NCBI GenBank assembly: GCA_019914995.1 | Contig: CM034130.1 | Coordinates: 10,416,001-10,480,000 of the forward strand | DNA: 64,000 bases | Reading direction: 5' to 3' | DNA from: Acanthochlamys bracteata | Taxonomy: Eukaryota; Streptophyta; Magnoliopsida; Pandanales; Velloziaceae | Shown: in pieces, positions 22,454 to 35,849 of the stretch | How positions within the stretch are numbered: position 1 is the stretch's first letter | Layout: every line of letters starts with the position of its first letter | Made by a program: the position numbers and the translations under genes | The notes under the pieces: generated by a model | Database searches by the model: none | Seen by the model: only the letters and a program-made list of their open reading frames with translations | Told to the model about the DNA's origin: nothing

Positions 22454-24254
22454 ATGAGGTCGCCGATGTCGGCATTGGAAGTGTTAGCGAGTGGGCGGAG
22501 GTACACGATTGGGTATGCGTTGGTGGAGAAGAAGCGGCATAGCTTCATCCAGGAATCACTGCTGCGGCTCGCTGCATCACGCGGCATCGATCTTATTCCG
22601 ATTGACTTGACCGTGCCTCTGGTGGAACAAGGGCCGTTCGATGCCGTTCTTCACAAGATGCGTGGTGATGATTGGAAGCAACAGCTCCAGGAATTCGCTC
22701 TCAGGTGATCAACTGTCACTTCTCATTCTCTGTAGAATTGTTTCAATTTTTTTTGGAAAACTTCGCACCTCTCTCTCTCTCTACGTGTGTGCATGCGTTT
22801 GATTGTCTGTCTTTAGTCGCTTATATGCTTGTTTTATGCAAAATAATTCACGTAGTGAAATTCGTATTGGACTAGAATGTAGGAAATCGGCAGTACATCT
22901 TAATGAATTCGAAATCTCAACTAGTGGATTTATCTCTTTTGTTTTAAGGGAAAAAAATTGAAGAGATTGAGGTCTCTCTTTTGTTTCGACGGATTCTTCT
23001 TGTGTACATTTATTTTGTGTTTGGAAAGAAGTGATTGAGCTATACTGAGGAGCCACGTTATTGCTTGAATATTGGAAGGAAACACTGCTGTTGCTACTTT
23101 TATCTACTTAATGAAGTTAATTATAAGTAATAAGGATTAGGCAGTTAGTTCTAACTGTTTGGGTTTTTGTCCTGAGATAAAATGTAACGGACGCTCCCTA
23201 GAATGCTATATTGTGTTATGTCGGTGTATGAATGTGTTAGTACAAATTGTGTGACTGGAGCTGTAATGATTAATATATATCTGGACAATGCAATCCAGAA
23301 AATTAGGTACAAACCTCGTTTGGGAAGTGAATTGGAACTATGGGAGATCTTTCTTGAAATTTCAGAAACGGTTTCAGGAAATGTCAGCTTAAGTTGTTTT
23401 GGTGTTGCAGGTACCCCACTATCCCAATCATTGATCAACCAGAAGCGATTGAACGGCTCCATAACCGTCTCTCCATGCTCCAGGTCGTCTCTGAGCTTCC
23501 CCACTCCACATTATCAACTCAGACCTTTGGCATACCAAACCAAGCTGTCGTCTATGATACTGATGCTCTTGCAGATCCCAAATCCCTCTCTGGTCTTACC
23601 TTCCCGATGATCGCCAAACCCCTCGTTGCTGATGGCAGTGCCAAGTCCCACAAGATGGCTCTTGTATTCCATCCTGAGGGCCTTCTTGGTCAGAAACCGC
23701 CGCTGGTCCTCCAGGAGTTCGTCAACCATGGCGGTGTCATATTCAAGGTCTATGTTGTTGGTGACATTGTCCAGTGTGTCCGGCGCCGTTCCCTCCCTGA
23801 TGTCTCTGGTGAGCTCCCTGCTGCTGCAGCAGAGCAGGGTACACTCTCCTTCTCCCAGGTGTCCAATGTCACCAACCATGGTGGTGCCAATGTTGAAGGC
23901 CTGAAGGATGCTGAGCTGCCTCCTATGAGTCTCCTCGATGAGATAGCCTCTGGGTTGCGCCAGGCCTTGCGGCTAAACCTGTTCAACTTTGACATGATCC
24001 GTGATGTGAAGGCTGGTAACCATTACCTTGTCATTGACATCAACTACTTCCCTGGGTATGCCAAGATGCCGTCCTATGAGACAGCACTTACTGACTTCTT
24101 TTGCAAGATTCTGAAAGTGGATGTGGGCTCTGATGCAAGAGATGATGAGCTTCCTGGTATAGATGAAACCCAAGGAGACATCAAAGGGAAAGGGAAGGAT
24201 GTGAGCAGTAATCACAATAGTGGTGATTGTGCTAGTGTGAAGATGATGTTCTAG
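22454..24254 (+). CDS. ITPK1: Inositol-tetrakisphosphate 1-kinase (ITPK1-like)
   Basis: Two exons (22454-22704 and 23411-24254) join to 364 residues. ITPKs phosphorylate inositol phosphates, such as InsP3/InsP4 isomers on the way to phytate, and plant ITPK1 can also make InsP7; they are soluble ATP-grasp enzymes. Visible landmarks are [17 protein letters not shown] near the start, [10 protein letters not shown], the substrate-binding block [29 protein letters not shown], the nucleotide-binding [40 protein letters not shown], and the metal-binding end [17 protein letters not shown]. The C-terminus extends about 45 residues past this block with an acidic and lysine-rich tail, longer than Arabidopsis ITPK1 as I remember it. 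The splice codon is AG|G. The ATG begins a normal N-terminus; in-frame sequence upstream lacks another ATG. The frame is intact and all core motifs are present. Confidence 0.95.
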
Positions 24255-27200
24255 TTTCTATAAGGAAAGTCTGGCCTACAGTAGTGCTGGTGCTCAGGAT
24301 GAGGCAGAAGGCATATGGTAATGAAGCGGTGAATAATATGGCGTTCTGCTTTGCGAGATTTCCTTTTTCCTGCGCAATAGTGGTGGATTCGGCTGGTTAG
24401 ATTTTCTTGGAAATGCTGTAAATTCTGCTCCATCGCTAGGGATAGGTATAGCTTTGTTCCTTCTTTCCAGCAAGGTTTATACTTTAATGTGGCTGGTCTC
24501 TCTCTATTCTTGTGAAATTCACTGCCACATGGCATTTTCCATACTTGAGAACTATGCTCCATTAGAGTTCTTTAATTTTTTCTCCTTTCCAGCCAGAAAG
24601 GCAAAAGAATTTCCAACTATACGGTTGCCGGCATAGCTTATGTGGTGCTATCCTTCAGTTTCATTGCTTTTTTTTTTTGGAGAGTTTTTGGCTTCAGTTG
24701 TGGCTTGCCAAAGAAGAAATTGGAAGGCCATTACTGTGAGGAACCAATCGGAAGCGGAAACCTTTCTGTTTAATTCTATCGCCAAAATTTTAAGTGGTTT
24801 TCAGCATCCACATGAACCTTGATTGAGGAACTTATGCACAATTGTTAACTCCTGCTTGAATATTTGAATGTCAGCATTATTAAGTTTTCTAAAGTAAACA
24901 GTCATGGTGGTGATCTGATGATTATGGTCTTGAAAATTGGAAACAGTTCGTATGGTTTTAGTAACTTCTGCTGCTATATATGTTGCGTAATAGAACTCTT
25001 GTATGGAGCAAAGTTTGCCGTGTTTATGTGGAGAGAACTTGTGAATGTAGTTCTGCTAAGTACTTTTGTGTGTGCCAAGTTACTTAAAGTGTAGCATCTC
25101 ATTTAGTGTCTGCTACTCTTTGTTTCCCAGTTTCAACTCTACTATGGAAATGAATATAGGGCACAGCTGCTGTTGTTATAAAATTCCTACTAAAATATAT
25201 TAGATTTGCTATGTGCACAGGTACATGTGTTTTTAAAATGAATTACAGTAAATTTTGAAGGCAATTAGCTAGCATGACTTCTTGGGAACTTATAGATATT
25301 AGTTGGCACACGCATATGGATTATATAAGCATATGCGTATGCAGTACATATCTCTTAGATTAATGGAGCTAATGACTAGTGGAAACTCTTGAGGTCTTGT
25401 AAGAGTTTGCAGAAGTCTTAAATTTCATTTAGGTTTGATGCTCTTTTGAGGTGATATGTAGATATCTAAATACATGAAGATGGTACATTTGACCAGGAAC
25501 AGAATAAAATTTGTACCATAAATCTTGTATCAGTATTCTGCAAGTCTGAAGAAGTTGTTCTTTTATCGCCTGAAGAACTTTAATGATTTATTGTCAACAT
25601 AATCGTTTTTCTTTGGCAATTATTAGTTCTCTTAGTTCTGAAGAATTGCTTTAGCGCCACTGAACTGGTTGTTGGTTCAAGTGAGGTGTAGCTGCAATGA
25701 GGTGCGCGTTCGTTTCCTCAGCATTGGCAGGTTAGTAACTTAACTGATTCCCTATTTTGGAAGGTTTTTTTTCTTACTGACAATTTGGCAGTTGCTGTTA
25801 ATATGTTTTGACCCCGGTTAATGTTGAAGGCAATCGGAAGAACTGCCTAGTAAATTTACGCAATGATGTCATGTTTGGTTGTCATTATAACGCAAAAATT
25901 CTTGCTGTTTTCCTATTATAGCATTTGAAAATTTTCTCCCGCATGCTTAAATAGAATTCAGATGAATTGAACCGGAACAACTAGATTATTCTTAATTACC
26001 TATTAACCAAGTAGTGGGAGCATTTTTAGGATATTACTGAAGGAATATTTTCTTGCAGGCAACTCTTGCAATCTGAAACTCAAGAGGGACGTTGTACAAA
26101 GTGTACAATGTTTACATTAGTCCTTCTAAAGCACAATGTACAAAGTTAACTTTGTATGTATAGCAATAGCTTAGCAATGGTCTGAGTTGGGATCGGTGTC
26201 AAGGAGTAGCTTTGTAACAATATGAATTCATTCTGTTTACTTGAGGTTTAGTTTTCTAACCCTCAAGAATTGCTTTACTGGTGAAAAATTGAAGAATGCC
26301 CTTTTCGTTTTTCCTTAAAGTGGTGTCAGATGTGCTTTATTTATTAATATTCAAATAGTTCAATGATTCCCTGAGCAGCATTGTCTTAGCAGATAATACT
26401 TTTATCAGGCAGTTGCGTTGATATGGATTTTTCTGTTGTTAGCGGATGCATTGTTGTTACTGGACTTCAGTCTTGTTACTTCTTATTTAGCTAAGACTTA
26501 GATGAATATAGGCTTTCCCGGACGTTTTTGAATTCATTAAATTTAATCTAGGTGAAGGGGTGAAAGACTGAAGAATTTAGGACTTACATGGATAACCTAC
26601 CTTTTTCTACCTGGAATTAATGGGAATCAATTGGGTAAACGTAGACTTATGGTTACTACCTGTGTAAGTGTGGTTGACTTCTCTGCAATCACCATTGATA
26701 CATGCATCAGCACATCACCAGAACATGTTCATCATTATACTTGTGCTGCACATCATTATGCACTCTCATTCTGTTGTTATGGCTCTGTTTTATGAATTGT
26801 CATCTGACAATTTATTTATAACATTGCTGTTTGAAATCAAGTGTAAGAGCTCGTTGAATCATTATTGTAATCAAACATCTGATGCAACTTTTTCTTTATG
26901 CATGCCTATAGGCACACAAGTTCTTAGTTAGATCCCAAGTTTGGGCTTATAAGCAAACTTTTTTGTCTGAATTATTAACTCTTTCATGAGCAGGCATTCT
27001 ATAGTAGCATATAGGAGTGTTTTCTTCTCAGATGGGCTGTATCAGGCTGAGACTGAGGCCTTAGACAGCTCCCCTTCAGCTTGGCCCATGGGGTAAGTCC
27101 TTTCATATTTAGAGTATTATTTGAATACTTTGGTCTTAGTGATGGAACATACCGGTTAGCACGACAGTTGCGATTCTGGTTTTTGCAAGCTCAATCTCTA

Positions 27201-29660
27201 TTTCATTTATGTAAAATGGGGTCTGTCTCATCTGTTAAGCACCTGATTAAGTGTATAGGTCTGCAAATCTTTTGTTAGGTTGAATTAGAGGAGCCTGACT
27301 GACCAAAGTGAGTTTAGGATTGGTCTTGCATACTCTTTAATGTACGATTTTTTTCCCCAAGCAAGATTGTTGTTTTAGAAAATGTAAACTTGCAATATGA
27401 TATACATTTGAAATCTAAGAACATGTGTTGTTGTCATTATGGTAGGTAAACATAACTTACGGTAGTTAGTGTCTTTTGTAATAATAGTATGTTATATAAG
27501 ACAAGCTTTTAGTTGTCAAAGTTTAATTGGCTAGAGAATATATTACTTGAAGGAATGAAGAAGCACTTACTGGAGTGTGACAAGTGCAATCAAACCCAAT
27601 GATTATCATTAGATAAATGACTCTTGTCTATCAATGATTGTGAGGAAGCTATCGTTGATGGTTATCTTCATGATACAGCTACAGTGGTACCATCAGTCAC
27701 TGGTCTATCATTTTCTGCCTTACTTTCAAGCTATCCAGATAATGTTGGCAACCTTTTCAGGCAGTATTTTGGTCTCTTGCAAACTGGTAGCTTTCTACTA
27801 CTATTTTTCACCTTCTTCAAAGGATGCATAAAAATACTGAAAATGATCTAGGTTTTAGCCTTTCGTAGGCTTATCAGCGTTCCATTTTTCTTCTCATGAA
27901 TGCCTTGCATTTATCTTTAGAACTAAAAATAAATAAAATTGGCTTTTCTGCTTTTATCTGCTGCTTTTTACTTTTTTAAGTCTTGTGAGTATTATGTTAT
28001 TGACAGGTGCTTCAATGCAGTTGAGTATAATGGTTGTAGCTTCTTTGCAGATGAAGGCTATTTTCCTTTTTTCCTTTTAATTTGTTCATACTATTTGTTT
28101 CTAACTGATTTTGAAATTAAGTTGGCAGAACATGTCATGAGTAGTACCAGACTGTAGTTTCCTTCCATTATTGTCTCTGTTTTTGGAGATGATATCATCA
28201 TAATAAATTCCTTGCGGAAATTATCGATTACCTGCTCTTGATAGTCAATACTCAATCGAGGTTTTTGGTAATTCGATTCTACTGTAGATATAGATATATA
28301 TCTATTGAGTAGAAACTAAGAAAATAGAAACACCAGTTGTTCTCATCTTTTACATTAGTTTGTAGAACATTTTCCATTTTGGTGTTTCAGTTCCTTAAGC
28401 AAATACACCTCATTGCCAGGTTTCACTCCACCAGTCTTCATCAAGTAGAATAATTTAGGTTCATTTGATTTCAACCTGAGGATCAATGCCATGATGATGT
28501 AATTCTTGGACTTTCTCTTAATATCTTCACTGACAAGGTTATAGTGATCCATTAAGGTTAAGAATTCCTTTCTATATCTTTTATCTTTTAGGAGCCAATT
28601 GATGTGGGTGGGTTCACTTATTTCATAGAAGACAGATTAGTTAGTAGTGCGTAGTGTGACACTTCTTATATGTTGATCAAGCTCTTTTTCAGCGCTGAAA
28701 TAAGGTTCATAGCAGTAAGAAAGCGATGGGAAGATAGTGATTTTCTTCAAATACGTAATATTTATATTACGTATTTAAGGATCAGTGAGAGACTAAAATG
28801 AAGCTTTTTGTTGAAACAACATCAGTTCTTTCTGAGGTATTAGGTAGATTGGTTGTTTCTTTCTAGGTCCATTGTTTACCTACTAGATATCTTGGTATTC
28901 CTTGTAAGACTAGGTTTCTTATGTGCTTAGCAAACAGAGCTCTCTCTTTCTCTCTTTCTCTCTTTCCCCACAATCTCTCTCAAGGATGTCATATGTGGAG
29001 CATTGTGATTCATCACATGAATGAATATATATCTAGAGTGGTTACGTCATGAAAACTATAGGAAGGTAAGTGATTGGTTCCCTATTTATCTGCATATACT
29101 TGTCAAAGTTTTCTTCTTGATATAATTAAACATCTAGTTGACACCTTGTTGTGCTATCTTCTGAACAATTTTTCTGATTCCTAATGGTGATTCTGTGCTG
29201 TATATATAGACAACGTAAAATGGTATCAATATGCATGCTAAACTTTTAATGAATGGAAGTGCCAACTTGCAGTATCTATAAACTAAATGTTTTTTGCTGA
29301 TTCTGCTATTGTATTTGTTTTGATGATGAATACCATGTAGAGGTTCGTTCATGCGCCTCAGCGTATACGACTAATAAGGAAATGAAGCTTTTGAAGGGAA
29401 GGACACAAGCATCGTGTTCATATATTATTGTGAATTAGTAAAGCACTGACATTTGTATTCATAGGTTGTTCATGAATTTGGTAAGGTAGTGTCAGCGTAT
29501 ATTGCTTCCTCAACGATTAGACTGCATGGAGTTTATTTGTACATTACGCATGAAGTTCGTGTATTACTGTATTTTATTGTTCGCTTAATTTTATGATAAT
29601 ATGTTCATGGTACGGCTAATTCATATGAAATTGAGAGGACTGAAATAATGGGAAGTGCGC

Positions 29661-29699
<39 letters not shown>
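29661..29699 (+). repeat. (TTA)n microsatellite
   Basis: About 13 uninterrupted TTA/ATT units, starting after GTGCGC. It lies in the ITPK-MYB intergenic region and would be length-polymorphic. Confidence 0.95.
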
Positions 29700-31010
29700 G
29701 TTTACTTTAAAACACTTCGAGTGTAAGATTTTGCTTACAGATAAGTTCAGCTTTTGGTCAAGTCATCAGGATCGAAGTGTTATTAAGTCAAGCGTCTTCT
29801 TTTTTATTACTTGTTAATCTTCTCCTTCCTTGCACTTGTACACGAGTTGGGAGCAATCTTATTCGGTAGTTTATTTTATTTGGTTTTATATTTATTTGGG
29901 CTGTACATAATATGCTTTTATTAGTACTTCTACATGTATTTTTACGCGCACGTTCAATTAGTTGCATACAGTACGGTAGATGATGCAGTCATGACATCTA
30001 TCTACCTGCACAATAAGTAATGCATACTTAGACCAATTACAATCAAAGATTAGAGTTGTGTCTTCAGCATTTAAATTTTTTTAGTTTATATTTTTAATAA
30101 ATTTTTTATAATTTTTATAAAACTTTTTAGAAATTAAAAGTATAAAAAATTCTACATAATATTTGTTATTATTTATTCTATTATTTTTAAGAATTTTGTT
30201 TCAGAAAAAAAAATTCAAAAGCTTTCCTTAGTCTCAAAATTTAATTAGCATGTATACTATGATTCTTGATTGACTAATTTGACTAAGTAATACTTAGCTA
30301 GGAACTCTAATTATTGTTATTTCTTAATTAGTCTCAGAATGCTTACGTTGAATACGTATATGTAAACATCAACGTAGATCTGTTCCAATATCAGGCAATC
30401 AATTTTTTTCTTCCCTTTTTGTGTGTTCTTTTTCAACATTTTATTTTTTACGGCGTAATCGTTACTAATTATTATAATTAAATTTTGATTGGTGATGATA
30501 ATCAGAGCTTTAGAGACCGTCAATGGCTTTGGCTTGTGTCTAAAGAAATTAACAAAGTCCACCTACTAAGCATCTAATACAGTGACTTAAACGTTACAGT
30601 CCTTTTCATTAGTTTTGGTCTCATTTTATGGAAAAAAAAAAGAATAAAAACTGTTTTATTCAAAAAATTAAAAACTAAAAACGAAAGATGACAACCACAA
30701 GTGTCCATTTCTATTAGGTATAATTCCTTTCATAAAAATAAATATCTTATATCTCTTGCTATCATATGTCAAACCATCTGCCCATTCAAATCACCAGCCT
30801 TCTATGTAGTTCTTTAGAAAAATTAGTTATAAAAATTAAGAAAACTTGTAACCTTAGAAAAGAAAATTTTATTTAAAATCGATACAAAAGTGTATATTAA
30901 TTGATCATAGAGTAATACAAATGAACATGTATGTATATGAACAAGCTACATTTTGGAAATATGTAATTTAATTTAGTTCACTGAATACACGAAATATCAA
31001 TCAATTGTGT

Positions 31011-31034
31011 AATAATAATAATAATAATAATAAA
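31011..31034 (+). repeat. (AAT)n microsatellite
   Basis: About eight AAT units, some 235 bp downstream of the stop codon of the minus-strand MYB gene, so within or near its 3' UTR. Confidence 0.9.
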
Positions 31035-31267
31035 TTAACTTACTGTAGAAATTAACTTGCTAGGAGAAAGAAAATCCTATTCCTATACTGATCAAAGTCC
31101 TACAACTGTCCACCTCAATTTTCTTGACTCTATGCTTTATTTGTTACTTGCTCCAACAAGAAACTTGCCTGCATCCAAAAGGAAAAAAAAAATGTTCCAC
31201 TAATTAATTAGCATCAAAGAAAGAAATAATTAATCTGTGATAAATTAGAACACAGAAGTTAATTTGC

Positions 31268-32473
31268 TTACTCTAAAATATCTTTCCATCCAACTTCAGT
31301 AGCGAAGTCTTCAAGCTTGAGTTCCTCCCAAGGATCAAATGGATTCGAAGTCACAGAAACATCGCTAGTATTCGAATTTATGAAGTACTCTTGCATTTGA
31401 TCAACTCCGCTAGCTGTGTTGTCCGGCGAAGAAACCAACGAAGGCGTTGCAGTAGAATTCGGAGTCGGAACAGTACCGCTCTCAACATTTCTCAAATTAT
31501 TAATTTTCTTCTTGTTATCATCTACAACAACTTGGTCTTGGCTACTAATTTGTTCTATCGAATAATTCGTATTCGTCGTTAAATCATGAGGAAAACTGTT
31601 GTTGTTGTTTGATTGTTGTGGCGTAGTAATGAAACTTGGCATGATGTTGTTGTTGAGGTGTAGAAGTTGGTTTTTCAGTTGAATGAAATCATTCAACTGA
31701 CTGTTTTGAAGCAGTGACGAGGTGCTCAAGAGACTCAATGGATCAACAGAAGTTGCAGAAGAAGTACTAGTTGTTGTTGTGGTAGTAGGAGGTGGTGCAA
31801 GAACTTGAGTTAGGGTTTGCAGAAGCTGTAATCTTGCAAGCTGAGCTGCATCAGCTTGTAGCTTAAGACTGTCCCATAAGTTGGGTAAGTTACCTAAGTT
31901 GGCTGCAGCAGCCGCTGCCAGCAAGTTCGGGATACCTGCAGCTAATGGAACGAGGTCTGTTCTCGGCCGGTGCGTCACCGGATCAATGCCCATTCCTAGT
32001 AACTTCTTCCTGAGATGTGTGTTCCAGTAGTTCTTGATCTCGTTATCTGTTCTTCCTGGCAGATGAGTCGCAATCATCGACCACCTACGATCGATCGATA
32101 TCATCAATATAAAACACAAGAAACAATCATACAACTACTAATAATAGAGGCATTTATATAGTTTTTTTCTTAAAAAAAAGATAAAGATGGCATGCGTGAA
32201 CACTGATTACTTGTTTCCGAGCACGGAATGGAGATGGATGATGAGTTGCTCTTCGTCTTCCTCGAACTTGCCTCTCTTAATATCAGGCCGGAGATAATTT
32301 GTCCATCTTAAACGGCAACTCTTTCCGCATCGGTTAAGTCCGGCGAGCTTGGGTAAGTGCCTCCAGCTACCATGGCCGTGATTCTGAATGTAATCCACTA
32401 GCAACTTGTCTTCCTCCGGCGTCCATGGTCCTTTCTTCAACCCTTCTTCACTACAACATGGCGCCCTCCCCAT
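31268..32473 (-). CDS. R2R3-MYB transcription factor, MYB9/MYB107-like
   Basis: Two exons (32473-32211 and 32084-31268) join to 359 residues. It starts [18 protein letters not shown], then the R2 repeat ([18 protein letters not shown]) and the R3 repeat ([20 protein letters not shown] ... [17 protein letters not shown]), followed by [20 protein letters not shown], an alanine-rich [13 protein letters not shown], a leucine-rich [12 protein letters not shown] and a Thr/Asn/Ser-rich tail ending EVGWKDILE. The block after R3 is typical of the subgroups containing MYB9, MYB107, MYB39, MYB53, MYB92 and MYB93, nuclear factors that control suberin deposition in root endodermis and seed coat. Position near ITPK1 and THOC7 favours MYB9/MYB107. 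The usual first intron inside R2 is absent; only the intron after GNK is present (splice AA|G). Confidence 0.9.
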
Positions 32474-34841
32474 TTCATACGTTATATGTTGTATCTATTT
32501 GTTACGCAGTTAACAATTTGGCTAGTGATATGAAAGGAGAACGAATAGAAGAAGGGGAGTTAATTAATGGGAGTGATGTTAATGAGGGTAGGGAATGGGG
32601 TTCTAATTTGTTTATATAAGGTTAGTTTGTGTGTGGGAATAAACTAACAAATCTACATCATCTTGTCATGAACAGAAGCCTTATATGATTTAACTAAACT
32701 AAATAGTTATATTTTAAGGACTCTTATGTTTAAAGATTTAAATTGGATTCCAAGGAAAAAGGCAGAAAATTATCTTTAATTTAGTTGCATATATGTTATG
32801 TTGAATCTAATGCAATATCAACTCAAAAAAAAAAAGTTAAATTGAATTGATCAATAAAATTTTTTTTAAGTATAATAATCTTAAAAACATCAAGTATTCA
32901 AGCAGCTGTTAGTAGTTTCGTATTCTACAAACTGTAAGTATTTTTAATTATTATTATTGTCAAAATTAAATTTAGAGTTTCAATATATTATTATTAATGT
33001 CCACGCAATTAAGTTAATCCATGAATTAAAGATCTACTTGCTTGCTTGTTTCATATTTTATTGAATTGTCAAATGCGGCAGTTTGGGAATGATGCAATAC
33101 AAATGGCTGCTTCACACATTAGCAAAGAAATAAATGATCGCAAAAATGAAAAGTTAGATAACATTAAATTGATGTAGAAGATATTAATTAGGTGAACACG
33201 TGGAAAACAGTTAGAGGTCAGTAGGTCTTCAAAAGAGAAGAAAATGAACCACTTCATACATGTAATATAGTTTTCATTTTGCCAACAAATAATATATATT
33301 CGAAGGTTTTGTGGAGTTAATTAATTAAGATTTACAATGTTGGCAAATGTTTTCCTTCGGTTTTTCAAATATATGAACTCATAGACTTTATTGACTAATA
33401 ATAATTTTTGGACTCTATATATATAGAAGCATTAATTCTACATTAATTTCATTTCAAAAATAACTTTTATGTACGGCCCGTAATTTCAATTTCTCTCGTC
33501 AGATTTTAAGTTTCAACCATTTCACATGTTTCAGTTAAACAAAAAACTCAGAACTCTAATTTTTATATGCAAAACTCTAATTTTAACTTTTTTATTTGCA
33601 CACTTCTAATATAATTATATGTTTCAATTTTCAATACATTTTAAAAAATTACTGAAACACAAACGCTGAACTTCACATTCACTTTATTTTTTAAAAAATT
33701 TTACTTTTTACTTCTCACCTTCACGAATCTTAATTACCGATATTTGAAACACGTCCTATATCTATAAAATGATATTATCTGTTATATATATATATTACCG
33801 GTTAATTAAGAAGTATTATATTTTTCAAGATTTCATGCAATTTTGGAATGGAATGAAATTAAGAATTCTATCTTTGCAAAATGAAATCTTTCTTTTGAGA
33901 TTCTGAACAACACCAAATTAAACAACACTGCATGATATATCTTGTTCAAACAATAAATTAATTTTTGATTAATCAATTAATTAGTTATAAGTTTTAAACT
34001 ATTTCAGTCAATTAATTAATTTTTTTTGTTGTTTTTTGCTTCCATCATTGTGATCTAACTTTTGACCAATCAACAGAAGAAGCTTCATAATTATTTCTAA
34101 TCGGTTTATCTCCCTTCAACCAACAAATCATATTAAAGCCATAAAAAGCTAACAAATCCCTGAGTTTTATGAGAACATCCAGCTACTATAGCTCAATTCA
34201 ACATTTTTTTTTCCTTTCTAATTAAAGTAATTAACCCATGAATTATTAATCTTTGTATTAACTTTTTGAAAATTGTTTTCGCATTAATTAGAAAAATTAA
34301 CTCTCATAGATATTAGTCATTATAGAATAGATCAATCAAGCTAATACCATGAAGAAGAAAAGCAATTCTAATTTCTCATGAGAATTAATGTATGAATTGA
34401 CTTAATTTGGAGGATGAAATATATTTGAAATATCTTACCATTTTCAAACATAGGATAAGATCAAATATAATTAACGAAGAGAAGTAGAAGAATAAGCTAT
34501 AAAGTAATCAAACCATATATCTTTTAGGTAAACTGCAGCATTAAAAACTAATGTTAAGGTAAAACTTGTAGCTAATTAACTTCAATAGCTTTCTAGCTAC
34601 AAGGTGATCAATCAACAAATGCCATCACTAATTACATCACATTGACTAATTATGCGCAGTTATTCTTTTCATCAATTGCAAAACCCTTTTATTTTGCAAC
34701 ACTGAGACATTTTATTGCTGATCATCAGAAAAGTTTCATGGAAATTTTCAAAATATTAGATGAATTTTATAAAAAAAAAAAAAAAAGGGGAATGAAATGT
34801 GCCGGCCCAATTTGAGACTTTGAGCCGGCCCAAAAGCCTTA
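32474..34841. other. MYB upstream region, no gene
   Basis: This is the 5' flank of the minus-strand MYB, up to the Harbinger insertion. It is AT-rich with many short TTAATTAATT stretches. No convincing coding exon or RNA gene is visible on either strand. Just before the Harbinger target site is a short inverted pair GCCGGCCCAA and GAGCCGGCCCAAA (about 34801-34834). Confidence 0.5.
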
Positions 34842-35849
34842 GGCCCTGTTTGGCAAAAAACAGAGCTTTTTTTGGGCTTAAAGTTTGGAAAAGTACAGTG
34901 TAGTGTTACAAGCGTTTGCCAAAAAGCGCTGCTTACGGCGACTTTTAAAAGTTAAAATAAAAGGCACCGATTTGGTGCTTTCCAAATAAAGCCGCACACG
35001 ACTTTTCGCTTCGGGTACAGAAAATGACTATTTTATTCATATTACTTTTACAAAATTACAAATCAATATATATTTTTTACCGTTTGTTCTAATCTCTAAT
35101 TTTTTTATTTTCGCATCCGCTGCCTCCTCCCTCGCGATTGCTTCGCTGCCTCCTCCTCCCGATCGTTTTTTCCGATCTCTCCGTCTCCAACGCTGATCAA
35201 TTTTTCGTCCAATCTCTCCATCACTGTAGATCGTTTCCATTCCGATCTTCGTCTCTGTAGGATTTTCATTTCGAAGGCAACGGGAATTGAAGCGCGGCCG
35301 TGGGTTGAGATAAAATTTTTGTTTATTTAGATTTAATTATTTGGTTATTTATTTATGCGTTGATTAGTTTTTTTTTGTTGATTTCGTTGGTGTGGATGGA
35401 CGGATGAATTTGTGCGATTTAAAATTTTTTTTTGACTGTGTTAGTGACTGTGATTTTTCGTTATTTATGTGTTAGTGACTATAATTAGTAACTGTGATCG
35501 TTATTTATGTTTATTTTTTATTGCGTTGATTTTTTTGCCAAAGTCTATTGATTTATTTATTCCATAAATTTTTTTTCTTCTTTGTTTGTGTCCGAATCGA
35601 TCAAAATGTTCACAAATTATAGTTTTCTTTCTTCAATCGATTACTTCTAAGGATTTTCGAAAGATCGTCGGTACAGTTATCTCTGTGCAGGTATTAAAAA
35701 TTAATTCGGATCTTTGCAAAACTAAATATATAAAATTTTGACAGTTATTAAGAATAATTGATCATTTTAAAGATTTTATGGTTATTTTCTATTGAAAAGA
35801 GTTGCTTGGTGAAGTTGTTTGTATATTTTGAATTTACTTGTAGTTTTTA

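Larger units (their letters stand above)
24255..31267. other. 7-kb stretch without a recognisable protein gene
   Basis: After the ITPK 3' UTR I find no convincing exon in either strand up to the MYB stop codon. The base composition is moderate rather than repeat-like, and there are scattered splice-like junctions, such as GGTAAGTCC near 27090 and AGGTTAGTAAC near 25730. A long noncoding transcript or a long spliced UTR is possible but not shown. Local features are a CT-rich run (28945-28975), a (TTA)n microsatellite (29661-29699), a 28-bp palindrome (28749-28776), an AT-rich block (30060-30215) and an (AAT)n run (31011-31034). Confidence 0.5.

Noticed and set aside
23514..23995. Minus-strand and alternative-frame stretches over ITPK exon 2
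   Set aside because: The ATP-grasp frame on the plus strand is intact and conserved, so overlapping frames are incidental.
27000..27095. Possible microRNA hairpin or exon near CAGCTCCCCTTCAGCTTGGC
   Set aside because: I could not find a matching arm nearby or a known mature microRNA, and the splice-like edges alone are weak.
35037..35240. Minus-strand open frame near the Harbinger left end
   Set aside because: The Arg/Gly-rich composition arises from a CT-rich plus-strand leader; no family resemblance.
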